DNA of 55,862 nucleotides from Amanita rubescens. Its lineage: Eukaryota > Basidiomycota > Agaricomycetes > Agaricales > Amanitaceae. Position 1 is the stretch's first letter. Each line of letters starts with the position of its first letter. The notes below the pieces were generated by a model. The model was not told where the DNA came from, did not search any database, and saw only the letters and a list, made by a program, of their open reading frames with translations. Where the stretch lies: assembly GCA_015039365.1 (NCBI GenBank), contig WION01000345.1, positions 1 to 55,862 on the forward strand, read 5' to 3'. The translations under genes and the position numbers were made by a program. Shown one piece after another: positions 19,924-31,071 of the stretch.

Positions 19924-20575
19924 TTACGCAGGGTCCCACAATAGATCATTCAATGGAACGTCCAGTGCCAATTCCTCCGCCAATGTGACCTCATACGATA
20001 TCCCACACTTGTACATTGGCGGTCCTTCAAGTCGGCCTGAAGACGAAGTACGATGAAGTAACCACGTCGATGCCAATTCTGCAACCTGCAGAAGGATAAC
20101 GTTAACCAATATACAAGAACAGAAAAATGGAAAAGCGATTCACCGAAGTATACGCTCCAACTCTCATTATCTCCATATCAGTATGCTCTCCTGGAGTATG
20201 GAACACGTCATCCGCAGATGCTCTACTCCCCTCACCGTCAACATCATTTTCTTCCAACAAGCTTCCCAGAATCGCCATCAGCCTATCGAAAGGAAACGGT
20301 GTAGGACCAAGAAGCCGCTGAGGAACTTATTTGGCCCAATCCACGCCATACATTAGAAAACGATAGTGAATCAAGCGAGGTGAAAGAATACCTTGGCTGG
20401 CCCGTTTCCTGCTTTTGTCATAGTAGAAGCTCGCCTCTTCTCATCCAGGCCTCCTCCAAACATTCCGAGTACATCAGATTTGGCCAGGTTCGTAGATGCC
20501 AAAAAGGCGGCTATTAAGGTGAACTTGGACATGCGTGGAAGTGCGGAAATATAGGTATGTGCGTAAGAAGTAGCA
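19924..20575 (-). pseudogene. ORC5 fragment A (3' end)
   Basis: Read on the minus strand it matches the ORC5 3' region, from the stop codon at 55027 back to about 54335. It includes the last exon (recognisable LNDLLWDPA), the degraded last intron and the exon encoding the VVELAS- and AILGSLLEEND-type segments. Internal deletions and a frameshift after the SKFTLIAA-like segment prevent coding. It ends abruptly at 20575. Confidence 0.85.
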
Positions 20576-22540
20576 CGAGGGGTACGTGTGGTTCTCGCAG
20601 CTGGGTGGAGGCTTTTGATTTTCCTCTTAAAGAAGGGGCGCTTCCACGAACATGGGCTCCTTTAGTTTCGGGCGAATTGTGTATGGGTTACAAGTCATTT
20701 TACATTTTTTAAAAATTTTAAATTGGGCGGTAAAACGCTAGACTGTCTGTCAAAACGGTGGTTAGCGGGTCGCGGTACAAATTAATGTTCGTCGACATAC
20801 GTGAAATATGTCACATTCGCCATGATGGGAATTGAGCCATTTCTGACAGGGACGTTGAGGGATGTTCAATGGAAGGGAGATAACTGATTCGTAGTTGTGA
20901 GCCCGACTTCCTATCCTTGTCTACCATCTTTTGAGTGGTGCGGGATATAACGACGGAGTGGTCATTGCGGTAGCTGAAGTAAACGCAGCGGAGGGGATGT
21001 AGTAGAGGTGAAGGTGGTAGTCACAGCGGGGCTAGCAACTGCCATGTCAACAGCAGCAACAGCGCCTCTTTTTTCGTTTTCTTTTTTCTTTTCATCGTCT
21101 TTGACCGGTAGCATAACATTATCAACGACGGAGGTCGCGGAAGATGGAGCGGTCAATGATTCTGCGGCCGCTGGGACGGTGACCTTTCTCACTTCTGCGT
21201 TCGTTTACACATCTTCGCCTCCAATGGCTAGTGGCGGAGACGAAGGCTTGTTCGGATTATTTGAACTTTGAGCAGGGTGGACGACGAAGATGAAGATAAG
21301 ACCTTAGAGATAGGGACAGTGCACGTATAGCGCATATGTCCTTCTCGCTTCTGTTGTAGTTGCTGCTGTCGGCACGGATGGAGAGTCTACAATGGAGGGT
21401 CGCTCGGGATCTGTAGGATTGATACGGAACAGGGAAATGTTGAGGGACTGCTGCTTTTGGTGATACTTTGGTGATAGTAGTCGTATCGGAAGTGTGGAGG
21501 CAGGTGGTGATAGGATAGGAGATGTTGCTGTTGAGGATACTCTTCGCATATCTCCAGTCTCCTGTATATGGAATGCCACTCGACGTCCTAAGCTTGCACC
21601 GAGACATTTTAGATGTAGCATCTCGGCACGTTGAATCTGTGTAGCTCCGTAAATGCCCAAAAATCTCTAAATCGAAGGAAAAGACGAGCACTCACCGTCA
21701 GAATGGTGACTGCCCAATTCCACTTTCCAACTTCTTGCCAGCCTGTTTCTCAGACTGCGCAGTCTCCCCAACAGGCATAGACAACACCAGCCAAGTTTTT
21801 TCTCCTCATGGAACTGACGTTAAACATCAAGAAAACTTTTTCAATCAGTGTCCGACACTCAGCAGCATATTTACAAACCTCTTGATCACATCTTAAAGGT
21901 AAATCATCCCAAACGACACGGCTTCTGATATTGTCATGATGAAGTGCAGCGTTGACCGTGGTTCTTCAGGCGTCGGTGCAGGAAAAGGCGATATAGCAGA
22001 TATGAGGTCAACGCAGTCGTTTCAACCCGTTTTCCCCAGTCCCGTTGTCATCTTCTTCGGTAGTTGAAGTAGACGTGATTGGAAGGAAGGGGATTTATAT
22101 ATGCTGCTCACTGATGACAGTGTGGGATCAAGATGCTTTGAAAAGCGGGGAGAGGGGGTATGATGAGGTAGATGAAAGAAGAAGCGATGAGCATACCTTG
22201 GGCATAGTCGTAGCCGTGCCCTACGAAAGGTTCATCTTTCCGTTGCGAGAGGGTGTTGGATTAGTGGACGCCGTGACTGACGATGTGCAGATTCAGACCG
22301 GGAGATGTGCTTGTACAGGCGCTTCAATTCACTATTTCCAGTCTGACCTCAAGCTTTTCACACCTCTCGGTGGCGTTTGGCCATGGTCTTCTTGTACGAT
22401 CTTGCTATAGGCTATGTCGCAACACACGGCAGACTTTGCCGATACATTTTCCACGGTATTCACTGTGACCATGTGACGCTGCACAGCCTTAGCGTTACAT
22501 GATACACGCTCAGCGCATCTTTACTCAGCCCACGACGTAT
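20576..22540. other. No confident gene; low-complexity open stretches
   Basis: A minus-strand frame at 20962-21192 is Ser/Thr/Ala/Val-rich with a charged DDEKKKENEK patch. A second at about 21304-21630 is Ser/Pro/Thr-rich (RVSSTATSPILSPPASTLP). They could be remnants of one secreted or membrane-type protein, but stops interrupt any join and no domain is visible. Plus-strand frames at 22045-22410 show no recognisable features. Confidence 0.3.
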
Positions 22541-22640
22541 ATCCAAGCTATTGAATACTATCAGGTAAGTTTCATATGGATTTCACTGCACCTTGATTAC
22601 AAATAAGTATATGTTAGAATACTCTAGTTGCACACCCAGT

Positions 22641-25259
22641 ATGGCAGACCATCAACAGGTTGTGAACCATTTTTTTTCAGGAGCCCACCACATCTCTATT
22701 ACAGGTGCCCAATTTATAGAGGTAATCATATTTGAACATTGTCTATTTCTAGCATATCAAATAACCCTGACTCATAGATGACTACTATCAATAATGTTCA
22801 ACTGGTCCCTCCTGAGACCACTCTACCCCCTGTTACACCTCTGAAACAACCCAGTACCTTCTTCACAGGTAGAGATAAATACTTGCAAAGGTTAAAAGAC
22901 CATTATAGTACCCATGAGGAAGGGCAGAGGAAATCATTCCTTTTGTATGGTCTAGGGGGCATTGGAAAAACTCAGATTTGCTTGAAATTCATTGAACAGA
23001 ATCGTGATTTGTGAGCATATCAATTAAATGGCATAAATTAGATGAGCAACTTCTCTTAGGTTTTCTGACATAATCTGGCTTGATGCTTCTTCAGAGGCTA
23101 CAATTGAAGTTGGACTAATGCAGATAGCTCATGCCAACAATGCCCCACCAGAAGCAAAGCAATCAGCAGGAGCTGCTCTCAAATGGATTTCTCAGGGATC
23201 CAAATGGTTCATGGTATATGATGGTGCAGATGGACATTATTCAGTGGTTGAAAAGTTCCTCCCACCACCAGAGAATGGTGGAAATATCATGATTACAAGC
23301 AGGAAGGTAGAACTGAAGAGGCTGACAAAGTCAGACTCTGTAAATGTTCTTGAAATGGTAGATGATGAGGCAGTTCCTCTGCTGTTGAAGTCAGCCATGC
23401 TTGATGGGACATCTGAACATATAAAAGATATGGCACAAAAGGTTGCCTTGGAACTGGGTGGAATACCACTTGCCCTTGACCAAGCAGGAGCATACATGCA
23501 AAGCCGTGGATGTAGCATTGATGACTATTTTGAACTGCTCAAAAAACATAGGCATCAGGTATTGTCCAAGAAAGGATTCAAGGGAGCATCTGGTTATGGA
23601 ATGTCTACCTATGGAACATGGGACATTTCTATGCAACAGATTGAGAATATGGCTGCAAGCAAAATTAGTGAAGAAGCTGAGGCAGCAGGTAGTGCAATCA
23701 GGCTGTTAAGGATTTTTGCCTTTTTAAATCATGAGGACATACCTGAGGAGTTATTCAAGAATGCTGCAAAGAATTACATAGAGAGAAGTCTTGGGGGAAA
23801 AAAGTCTGATGTTTTGTTATCAATAAACCTGCTGAATGATGAGATGCTATTCCTAAATGAGGATGGGGAATGGGATAGAGTGCTGTTTCTGGATGGAATA
23901 CAAGTTTTACTCTCCTTTTCTTTCATCAAAACTGTTAAGTGTGGGCACTCAATGCACATTCTGGTTAACACCTGGAGTAGGGGTTGTGTACCAAAATTAG
24001 AGGTTGAGAATTACTATGACAGGACAAGAGCACTGTTGTCCTGTTCAATTGGCCTTGATTGGAACATTGACAACTATGAATTCTGCAGATTACTTGCACC
24101 ACACATTAGGTCAAATAGCTTGCATGGATTGGAATTGAAATTGAATAGCAAGTACTATGATGATGAAAATGAACAATTTGGACTTGTATTTCATCATATT
24201 GGGAGCTGGGATGAGTGGGAAAAACTGTTACATGTCATGATTCATCAAAGAACAACAAAGCTTGGATCAGACCACCCAGACACTCTCACCAGCATGGCCA
24301 ATTTGGCATCTACATACTGGAATCAGGGGAGGTGGAATGAAGCAGAGAGGCTTGAGATGGATGTGATGAATGCAAGAAAAACAAAGTTTGGATCAGACCA
24401 CCCACACACTCTCACCAGCATGGCTGATTTGGCATCTACATACATGGATCAGGGGAGGTGGGATGAGGCAGAGAAGCTTGGGATGGATGTGATGAACGTA
24501 AGAAAAACAAAGCTTGGATCAGACCACCCAGACACTCTCACCAGCATGGCCAATTTGGCATCTACATACAGGAATCAGGGGAAGTGGGATGAAGCAGAGA
24601 AGCTTCAGATGGATGTGATGAATGCAAGAAAAACAAAGCTTGGATCAGACCACCCACACACTCTCATCAGCATGGCCAATTTGGCATCTACATACATGAA
24701 TCAGGGGAGGTGGGATGAAGCAGAGAAGCTTGACATGGATGTGATGAATGCATTCAAAACAAAGCTTGGATCAGACCACCCAGACACTCTCACCAGCATG
24801 GCCAATTTGGCATCTACATACATGAATGAGGGGAGGTGGGATGAGGCAGAGAAGCTTCAAATGGATGTGATGAATGCAAGAAAAACAAAGCTTGGATCAG
24901 ACCACCCACACAGTCTCACCAGCATGGCCAATTTGGCATCTACATACATGAATCAGGGGAGGTGGGATGAGGCAGAGAAGCTTGGGATGGATGTGATGAA
25001 TGCAAGAAAAACAAAGCTTGGATCAGACCACCCAGACACTCTCACCAGCATGGGCAATTTGGCATCTACATACTGGAATCAGGGGAGGTGGGATGAGGCA
25101 GAGAAGCTTCAGATGGATGTAATGAATGCAAGAAAAACAAAGCTTGGATCAGACCACCCAGACACTCTCACCAGCATGGCCAATTTGGCATCTACATACT
25201 GGAATCAGGGGAGGTGGGATGAGGCAGAAAAGCTTCAGATGGAGGTTTCATCAGGTTGA
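22641..25259 (+). CDS. NB-ARC/TPR STAND protein 1 (NLR-like)
   Basis: Predicted NOD-like signalling ATPase of the fungal NB-ARC-TPR class; such proteins act in non-self recognition or programmed cell death, but the ligand here is unknown. Exons 22641-22721, 22778-23010 and 23060-25259, introns 56 and 49 bp, about 837 aa. The short N-terminal exon (SGAHHISITGAQFIE) resembles the leader found before NACHT/NB-ARC modules in agaricomycetes; no separate effector domain is visible. The P-loop is GLGGIGKTQ (near residue 70), Walker B WFMVYDGAD, the RNBS/GxP motifs ITSR and GGIPLALDQAG. The C-terminus is eight 42-aa TPR-like repeats (consensus TKLGSDHPDTLTSMANLAST). The last repeat stops early as MEVSSG, apparently truncated compared with the 23-repeat relative at 45105-49765. 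Confidence 0.88.
24255..25250 (+). repeat. 126-bp coding minisatellite, 8 units
   Basis: Seven full and one truncated unit of exactly 126 bp encode the TPR-like repeats. Units are nearly identical, with changes concentrated at few codons: the residue after DHP (D or H), the two residues after STY, and the residue before MDVMN. DHPD and DHPH units partly alternate, hinting at a 252-bp higher-order unit. Confidence 0.9.
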
Positions 25260-25559
25260 GAGTGATGGTGATAGTGATGGAAAACAAATTTGTGGCTGAC
25301 ATGAGCAAGAGGAATGGTTAAAGTAATGCAGCTGGTTAATTGGGTTTCAAATGCCTGCTATCTTGCTCTGTTTGGTGCAGGTGCTTATGATGTTTGCCAT
25401 TGGCAAAGTCTGTGGATGAGGACATGGGTTGGAAGTGATCTAGATGGCCCAGGATGAAGCAATTAATGAAGGAAGTCCATAACTGACCTATTCTGTGAAT
25501 CTGAGTCAACAAACGAGGGAGAATTTCGGGGGACAGCGCTAAAAGTTTTTGTTTTGCTA

Positions 25560-27030
25560 CTAAGAAAAATCTACAGTATAACTAACAGGACCATGTTGAA
25601 TACAATGGTGGTTCTTCGAACACCCTGCTCCCACTCGCAATCTCCCAACAGCGCACCATGAGATGACCGGAACGTGGCAGAGGTACGGACTCCATGTCGC
25701 TGGACGTCCTTCGTACCTTGGACATTTGAGGTTAAAGGTGGTAGACGTGGTGAGAGTGTCGAGATTGTGAAGGAGCTTTGTGCTGAGGTGGAGGTTGGTG
25801 CTGGGAAGAATGGTAATGGGGAACGGGATGCAGCGAGCGTGAATGGCTACTCGGTTCATGGTGATGGTGATGCGGGTGAGAGCAACCGTGCGACATGGAA
25901 GGCGGTGGTAGGGTAGTGGGTTGAGTTGGTTAGAATGGGGCGATGCGAGGGCGTGCGAGTCGGTGAAGAATGACATGAAAGGGTGGTGATGGTTGTTGCT
26001 GGTACTGGTGTAGTCTGCATTGGTGATTCGTTTGGTAGCTGGGGGGATGTGATCCCTGTCTTTCCGCTCAGAATCGCTGCGCCGCCTGCTGAGAATCCAG
26101 CTCCGCAGCAGCCAACTCGGTTCATTCCTTCCGTTCCCTTTCAGCCTTTTCAATCAGTGCAAGCTGTTTTGCGCCATCCGAACGGATGAAGATAGACAAC
26201 TTTAGCTGGTTGTCGGTGTATAAAGAGGCAGGGCGGGTGGAGGTGCGGTGTTGGGCTGCAAGTGGACGCCGAAAAAGGGGTGTTCAGCTGTTTTTGCTAC
26301 GGTCGTTGTAGACTCTGAAAGATTGGTGCAAAAAGGTTCTCTAGATATTATAATTTGTTAGTCTTCAGTCAGTGCTTGAGAAAAAAAAGAAACATACACG
26401 AGCATTTGACATGAGTTGGGTCGCTGCGTAAGTTGGTGTTGGAGTTGAGGTTACGATTAGCGGCATCGCAGCAGACTGTTGAGCGGGCGCGGAAGTTGTT
26501 GACTCTGACTCGCCTACAAGCCTGGCAACGTCAGTGCTGGCCATGACATGCCTGCCAGATTTAGGCAATGGGGGATCTGAGGGGATGGGAGATCCGGGAA
26601 CGACAATAGAAACAAAAATATAATAGAACGATGTTAAAAACTTTCGGCAACCCCATAGTCAGGCATGAGATATGTGTTTTAGGTCAAAGCCATCATGGCA
26701 CCGCATCATCCCTTCCGACGTGCCTTGGTTGTAACTTGCATATCCGTGCAATGGCAGGCTCGGTGTTAGGCCTATGCTATACGGTCCCTTCGCGTGGCCT
26801 GACACGTCATACGCAGAGGCTAATTGAACACCGGAATAATCGATCCCATTGATCTCGCTCGTTGGCAAGATCAGAGGGCTAGACGGTGCGGTCGAGGTGG
26901 ATGCAGTCGTCGGAGAGGGTGGAGTGGGAGAGTGAGGTTGAGACCGGGCACTGGGACTGTTCGACTCGCTGATGATGCTGAGCGAGGCAAGCACATAGTC
27001 GGGTGAATGGGTATTTGTGAAGGTTATCAC
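25560..27030 (-). pseudogene. Degraded Ser/Thr/Pro-rich gene
   Basis: Function unknown. Several exon-like minus-strand stretches share low-complexity composition: 26659-27030 (ETWIVITFTNTHSPDYVLAS), 26411-26568 (GRHVMASTDVARLVGESES) followed by a plausible GTATGT donor, and about 26200-26320 (TTVAKTAEHPFFGVHLQ). At about 26060-26200 the text SIFIRSDGAKQLALIEKAER, then ERKE*TELAAAELDSQQ, then AAQRF*AERQG is coding-like but has two in-frame TGA codons where CGA (Arg) would fit. This suggests decay, perhaps by CpG to TpG change. Exon joins are uncertain. Confidence 0.4.
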
Positions 27031-27211
27031 GATCCACGTTTCTCCAGCAAACTAAGAAGATTGCGCAGGTGTGATGAATGCGCCCGTGTCAAGCGCCAAA
27101 GCGCCGTAAACATGCACTTGTCTCTGGTGGTATCCCTCATCGTGGTGTTGGTGGTGTGAGTATGGGTTTAGGTACTATGGGAGATGCAGAGACGGAGCGA
27201 TGAGGCGAGGG

Positions 27212-27868
27212 TTAGGGTTGGCCCAGTGGGGGCGGGCAGGGTACGTTTGCCCTCAGGGTTGGCCCGGCGGGGTCCCATTCTTGCTCCTGCTCTGGCTGCG
27301 CAACCGCAACCGCAGGGTATAATGACTCCATTTCCGGGAACTTGGGGTAACAAATGGAACCTAAGGCAACACTCGTCAGTGAGCGTGTTCCGCGATGGAG
27401 CTGTATACGCACTGGTTCATGCTCGACTCCCTTATCACTCGACGTCCTGTCCATTCTCTTCATCGTTCGCCTCTCTAGCGAACGACTTCTGGATCCTCTT
27501 CGAGGGAAGACGCGGATGAACTCTCCCTTGATGAACATTCGCCTAGCGCCCGCATTCACGGTCTTCGCTCCAGGAGACCCTCTCGTGGACTTGACGATTC
27601 GGGTTTGTGATTAATTGTGCTCGCTCTGGTCGGCCGATCATGAGGTAAGGAGGATGAGTCAGATTATGTAACGAAAAAGATGTGAGAGGAAAGCCTCTTC
27701 AATCTCCGTTAGGCGAATTCGAGGCGGTGACTCTCCGTTCAATGCCTCTTGGGAAAGTGAAAAATCTGGTGGTGATGTTGAATAGGTGGGTGAGGTGGTG
27801 GGCCGGGCAATGCTGGAGGGTGGCAACGGAGCCATTGGTGCCGGAAGAGGGAACTGGTCGGGGTGCAA
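27212..27868 (-). other. Exon-like segments, unassigned
   Basis: Minus-strand stretches at 27660-27868 (FPLPAPMAPLPPSSIARP, then IRLTEIEEAFLSHLF) and 27212-27559 (EFIRVFPRRGSRSRSLERRT) look partly coding but have no clean starts or consistent splices. They may belong to the degraded gene just downstream. Not recognised. Confidence 0.25.
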
Positions 27869-27999
27869 TGGTGCGAGGAGACCAGTGCGAGAAAACTATA
27901 ACGAGACTTGCCCTTACGCAGTTACACCCTCTCCACTTCCTGCCCTCCACGAAACCACTGCCAAGCCCACCCAAATCCTCTCAAATCTTGAAAACGGCA

Positions 28000-28850
28000 T
28001 CCCCCAGAAGTAATGCCTACACCTGCTCACTTCCCGTGTCTCGCTTACTTTTAACCTAGCACTGAAAATGACTGCCTTGTACATCCTCCAGTTGCAGTAC
28101 TGGCAATCCGTCCTGCTGCATTTGCGGATCTTACGACGACGTATTTTCAATCGCATGTGACGACTGCTCTCGTTTGTGTCATGCCGCTTGCTTTGACATC
28201 GTCGACGGCCACGTACCGCAAGAATGGCGTAGGCCCTCTTGCACGGCGCTGTAGGCTCAGCTTCCCCCCCACGCCATCACCCATGCAGTGGCTCATTCAC
28301 AGACAACTTCATCCCCTCACTCGACCGGACCTTGAATGGGACTTGCCCAGCTCGACTCACCGCACCGCTGCGCTGTGGGACTTGAACGTTCGCCCTTCTG
28401 GCACTCGCGAACTCATACTAACTTGAACACCCCGACGCGTCTCTCGCAGTTTGCCGTCCTCCAACTAATGTTATTCCTACTCTTTGATGCAGTCCACCCA
28501 GCCATCCTGGCGGCCGCTCTACAACTTGAAGATACTATGCTCCAGCTTTCTGGTCTTCATCATGTGCGCACGCAGTCTCAAGTTGCCTCTGCCAAGCTTA
28601 CTCTCCACTCAATGCCCCGGATCGCCCCTACCACCGCTCTGCCACAGTCTTTTCTGCCCTAACCCAGCTATATGCACGTCACTTCTAACACTCAATGTTG
28701 CCTCGCGTGCATATCCACACCTCTCTGCCCTGACACCGTTTTACCGTTCTCACCCCAACTGCGTTGCGCTTGAAACCACCCACCACATTTTTGTCGCCTG
28801 CCCTGCCTTCGCTGACCTGCAGGCTACGTGCTACGGCCATGACTAAAACA
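28000..28850 (+). mobile_element. Possible non-LTR retrotransposon (LINE) 3' remnant
   Basis: The plus frame ending at 28846 reads HPNCVALETTHHIFVACPAF, which resembles the C-terminal zinc-finger-like segment (C..C...ET..H....C) found after the reverse transcriptase of fungal LINE elements. The second cysteine of the first pair is missing. The rest of the interval has no intact frame. The call rests on one motif. Confidence 0.35.
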
Positions 28851-29423
28851 AGTACTATGCGAATCGGAATGTCTAGGCCTTCTAGGGCACTTGGGCGACC
28901 TATCACGTGGTCTGTGAGTGCGAAAGCCGCTGAAGCGCCACGACGGCCTGCCAGCGTGGTGGTATACCCCGTCGGCCTCTGGGAGTCTCCACCGTAACCG
29001 GAAAACCAAGAGTTACATCTAACGAAACAACTGCGAGCTATGAAATGCCAAGGCTAGCATCGATAAAGGTTCAACTGGCTCCGCTACCGCAGCGTCGAGG
29101 CCATTGAAAGGTATCATCAAGGAGGAAAGGGAGAATTCTGGGGGTAGGGCCATTCTGGCATTGAAGGTTGCGGATGACTTTTTGTTCACGGTTTGATTTT
29201 TTTTTTGCCCTCGTTTCCACCACTTTCGAGCTTGTATTTATATGACGTATAGTTGGGTAATCAAAGGGAGAACAGATGTGACTTAAATTTGTTTGAAATT
29301 TTAGCGTCCGTGACAAGTACCCGTCCTGTTTGCCTGTTTTTCCATCGTTCACTTCTCCAGCTCCTCTGCGAGAATAGCTTCCTGAGAAAGGTGGCAAAGC
29401 GTCAAAACACGTGTAAAAATCCG
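28851..29423. other. Intergenic DNA, nothing recognised
   Basis: Only short frames without domain features occur here. The duplicated segment begins at about 29424. Confidence 0.4.
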
Positions 29424-29499
29424 CCAGCGCTCCACTTGTTTGCGTAAGGTAGCCTGGATTAAGTGGCTGACCGATCGTGCGGTTGACATTAAAACGCCC

Positions 29500-29507
29500 T
29501 ATATAAA
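29500..29507 (+). promoter_or_regulatory. TATA box of the 170-aa gene, copy B
   Basis: TATATAAA lies 57 bp upstream of the start codon, exactly as in copy A. Confidence 0.6.
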
Positions 29508-29563
29508 CCTGTCCGCATACGTTAGCTCCTCTTCTTTATAACCCACATCTACGCACATTTACC

Positions 29564-30076
29564 ATGTTCACTATCACATCTTCCATTGCTACTACCATTG
29601 GCGCTGGTCGTCAATCCAAACACACTCGATCCTTGAACATCGATGCCGCTGACGCGATTACCGGTCTTCTTCACGTCCAAGTTGCCAAGGACATGCCGGT
29701 TGCCCAGTCGCCAGTGCTCGAGGAAAAGGAAACCCGGGATCATCCTTCCGCATCCAAGGATGGTTGGCTTGCCACTACTGCCGTGTTCAAAAAGTGGAAA
29801 AAGCAAATTGCCAGGAAAATCGCGAAAGATAAGCGCTCCGTTCTTCCTGATGCTGACACAGAACATATGCAGAAGCTTTTGCACCATGCGGCTTTCCTCG
29901 TCGCTAGCCTGGAGGCAAACGAAAAGGCGCGTCAGGAGCTGAAAGCGTCGACGGCGAATTTCTGCACCTCTGAGCAATTTGACGCGATGTTTCCGCCTAA
30001 TGTTCGGTATATCAGCAAGGCTTGGGAAGAGGAAATCTCGGAGAAAGTCTGGGAGGAGCTTGGGTTTCGGAAGTAA
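29564..30076 (+). CDS. Uncharacterised 170-aa protein, copy B
   Basis: Intact paralogue of the gene at 18442-18951, differing mainly at the N-terminus (MFTITSSIATTIGAGRQ, one residue longer) and at scattered residues. The basic helix KKWKKQIARKIAKDKRS and the amphipathic helix HMQKLLHHAAFLVASLEANE are unchanged. Single exon, with TATA box upstream and hairpin downstream. Function unknown. Confidence 0.65.
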   Translation: MFTITSSIATTIGAGRQSKHTRSLNIDAADAITGLLHVQVAKDMPVAQSPVLEEKETRDHPSASKDGWLATTAVFKKWKKQIARKIAKDKRSVLPDADTEHMQKLLHHAAFLVASLEANEKARQELKASTANFCTSEQFDAMFPPNVRYISKAWEEEISEKVWEELGFRK

Positions 30077-30079
30077 GCG

Positions 30080-30101
30080 CCAACCCCGTAAATGGGGTTG
30101 G
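30080..30101 (+). terminator. Hairpin downstream of the 170-aa gene
   Basis: The same 8-bp stem and 6-nt loop as at 18955-18976 is conserved in the duplicate, 3 bp after the stop codon. Confidence 0.5.
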
Positions 30102-30197
30102 TTAGGAGGTGGTTGAAGGCGCGAATTTCGTTTGATTTCTGTTCTTCTGTTTAAGGCATGGGCTGATGTATTGTTTCTGTTCGAGTTTTTTTTGCAG

Positions 30198-31043
30198 ATC
30201 CCCGCCCACGATGCCCGTCGCCCGCCCCGTTCGCCCGTCGCGTCAAGACCGCCCTTGCCTTTGGAACGACTCCGGATAGTGATGGAGGAATGGGAAACAA
30301 GGTGGGTTTCCCGGGGATGGTGAAGAGGTTCTGAACCTCTTTTCCTCGTGCTTCCCTTGCCGTGGGCCCCGGGCTTAGACTGCGTACGCGGTTGACCAAG
30401 AGCACGAAAATTCCTTTTCTTCTTCCTTTTCGCTCACACCTTGACAGGCGTGGATAGATATGTCTTCTTCATCTTGCGGTCAGCAACAGGTTGGTAAGGC
30501 TCCTAGCTGGCTAGGCTATTAAGCGTAATTTCTGATTACTTGAATTATCCAGAGCCTGGGGGGAACGGAAGCAAATCAATGAGCTAGATTTGTGGCAGTG
30601 GGGGACAGGAACAAGGTCATTTGAGGAGGTTGAGCGTGGCATGGATATCCGATGTTCTGAACCATCGTTTGGAAGAATCTGAGAGACGCATGTCAGAGTT
30701 TTTTTGTGCACGGAAGAGCTTGCGACTCACGGTATTGAGGAGCTTTAGACAAGACATCGCGTACGAGTTGCTCAAAGATATTTTAAGAATAGGCGGCGGA
30801 GTTGACCCGGAAGTCAAAGCGCTACTAAATATAGGCGTCGATTATATCGTTGACGGTCATATTCGTATCTGCCAAGTTCCTTCATCGAAGTACACGGCTC
30901 TTCAGTCCAAGGAATATGTCACTGCAAAGAGGAAGCTGCCAAACGTAGTTATTGTACTAAATAAACGGGCTGACCATTCGGCGTATTCGGTTTGGAAAAA
31001 AGGTCCGTCGAAAGGGTACCGTTACGTGCTCCATGTTCGATAA
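30198..31043 (+). CDS. Gene X copy B, best-preserved copy
   Basis: Uncharacterised. The 3' exon is open from about 30621 to 31043 and encodes WISDVLNHRLEESERRMSEFF, then VLRSFRQDIAYELLKDIL, then GVDYIVDGHIRICQVPSSKY and a C-terminal KGYRYVLHVR. The first ATG in that frame is at 30690. Upstream pieces (30198-30301 with clean splice signals, and about 30552-30650 reading AWGERKQINELDLWQWGTG) seem to belong to the same gene, but the last join needs a frame change near 30640, so it may already be broken. Its 3' end abuts the ORC5 fragment tail to tail. Other partial copies lie at 19074-19880, 39953-40310, 44440-44592 and 50002-50220. Confidence 0.45.
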
Positions 31044-31071
31044 AGTATCTCGAGAACATGCTTTGTTCCGC

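Larger units (their letters stand above)
18303..20575. repeat. Segmental duplication copy A (partner 29424-31745)
   Basis: About 2.3 kb is highly similar to 29424-31745: promoter with TATA box, the 169-aa gene, a hairpin, exon-like segments, gene X and the 3' part of ORC5 in reverse. Copy A has small deletions relative to B, for example in gene X near 19490 and 19640-19730. It ends at about ORC5 position 54335, while B continues further. Confidence 0.9.
22540..25513. other. CpG-depleted block 1
   Basis: Only three CG dinucleotides are visible in almost 3 kb (near 23003, 23505 and 24497), while the bases immediately outside (22441-22537, and from 25514 on) have CG at ordinary frequency. The block includes the whole NB-ARC/TPR gene, its introns and about 100-250 bp of flank on each side. 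Arg codons inside are almost all AGA or AGG. Confidence 0.9.

Noticed and set aside
24255..25250. CRISPR-like array
   Set aside because: The periodic repeats are contiguous 126-bp coding units without spacers, in a eukaryotic gene; this is a TPR minisatellite.
25560..26153. 197-codon minus-strand open frame
   Set aside because: It is His/Thr/Pro-rich low-complexity text; the neighbouring frame gives more coding-like words interrupted by TGA, so this frame is probably accidental.
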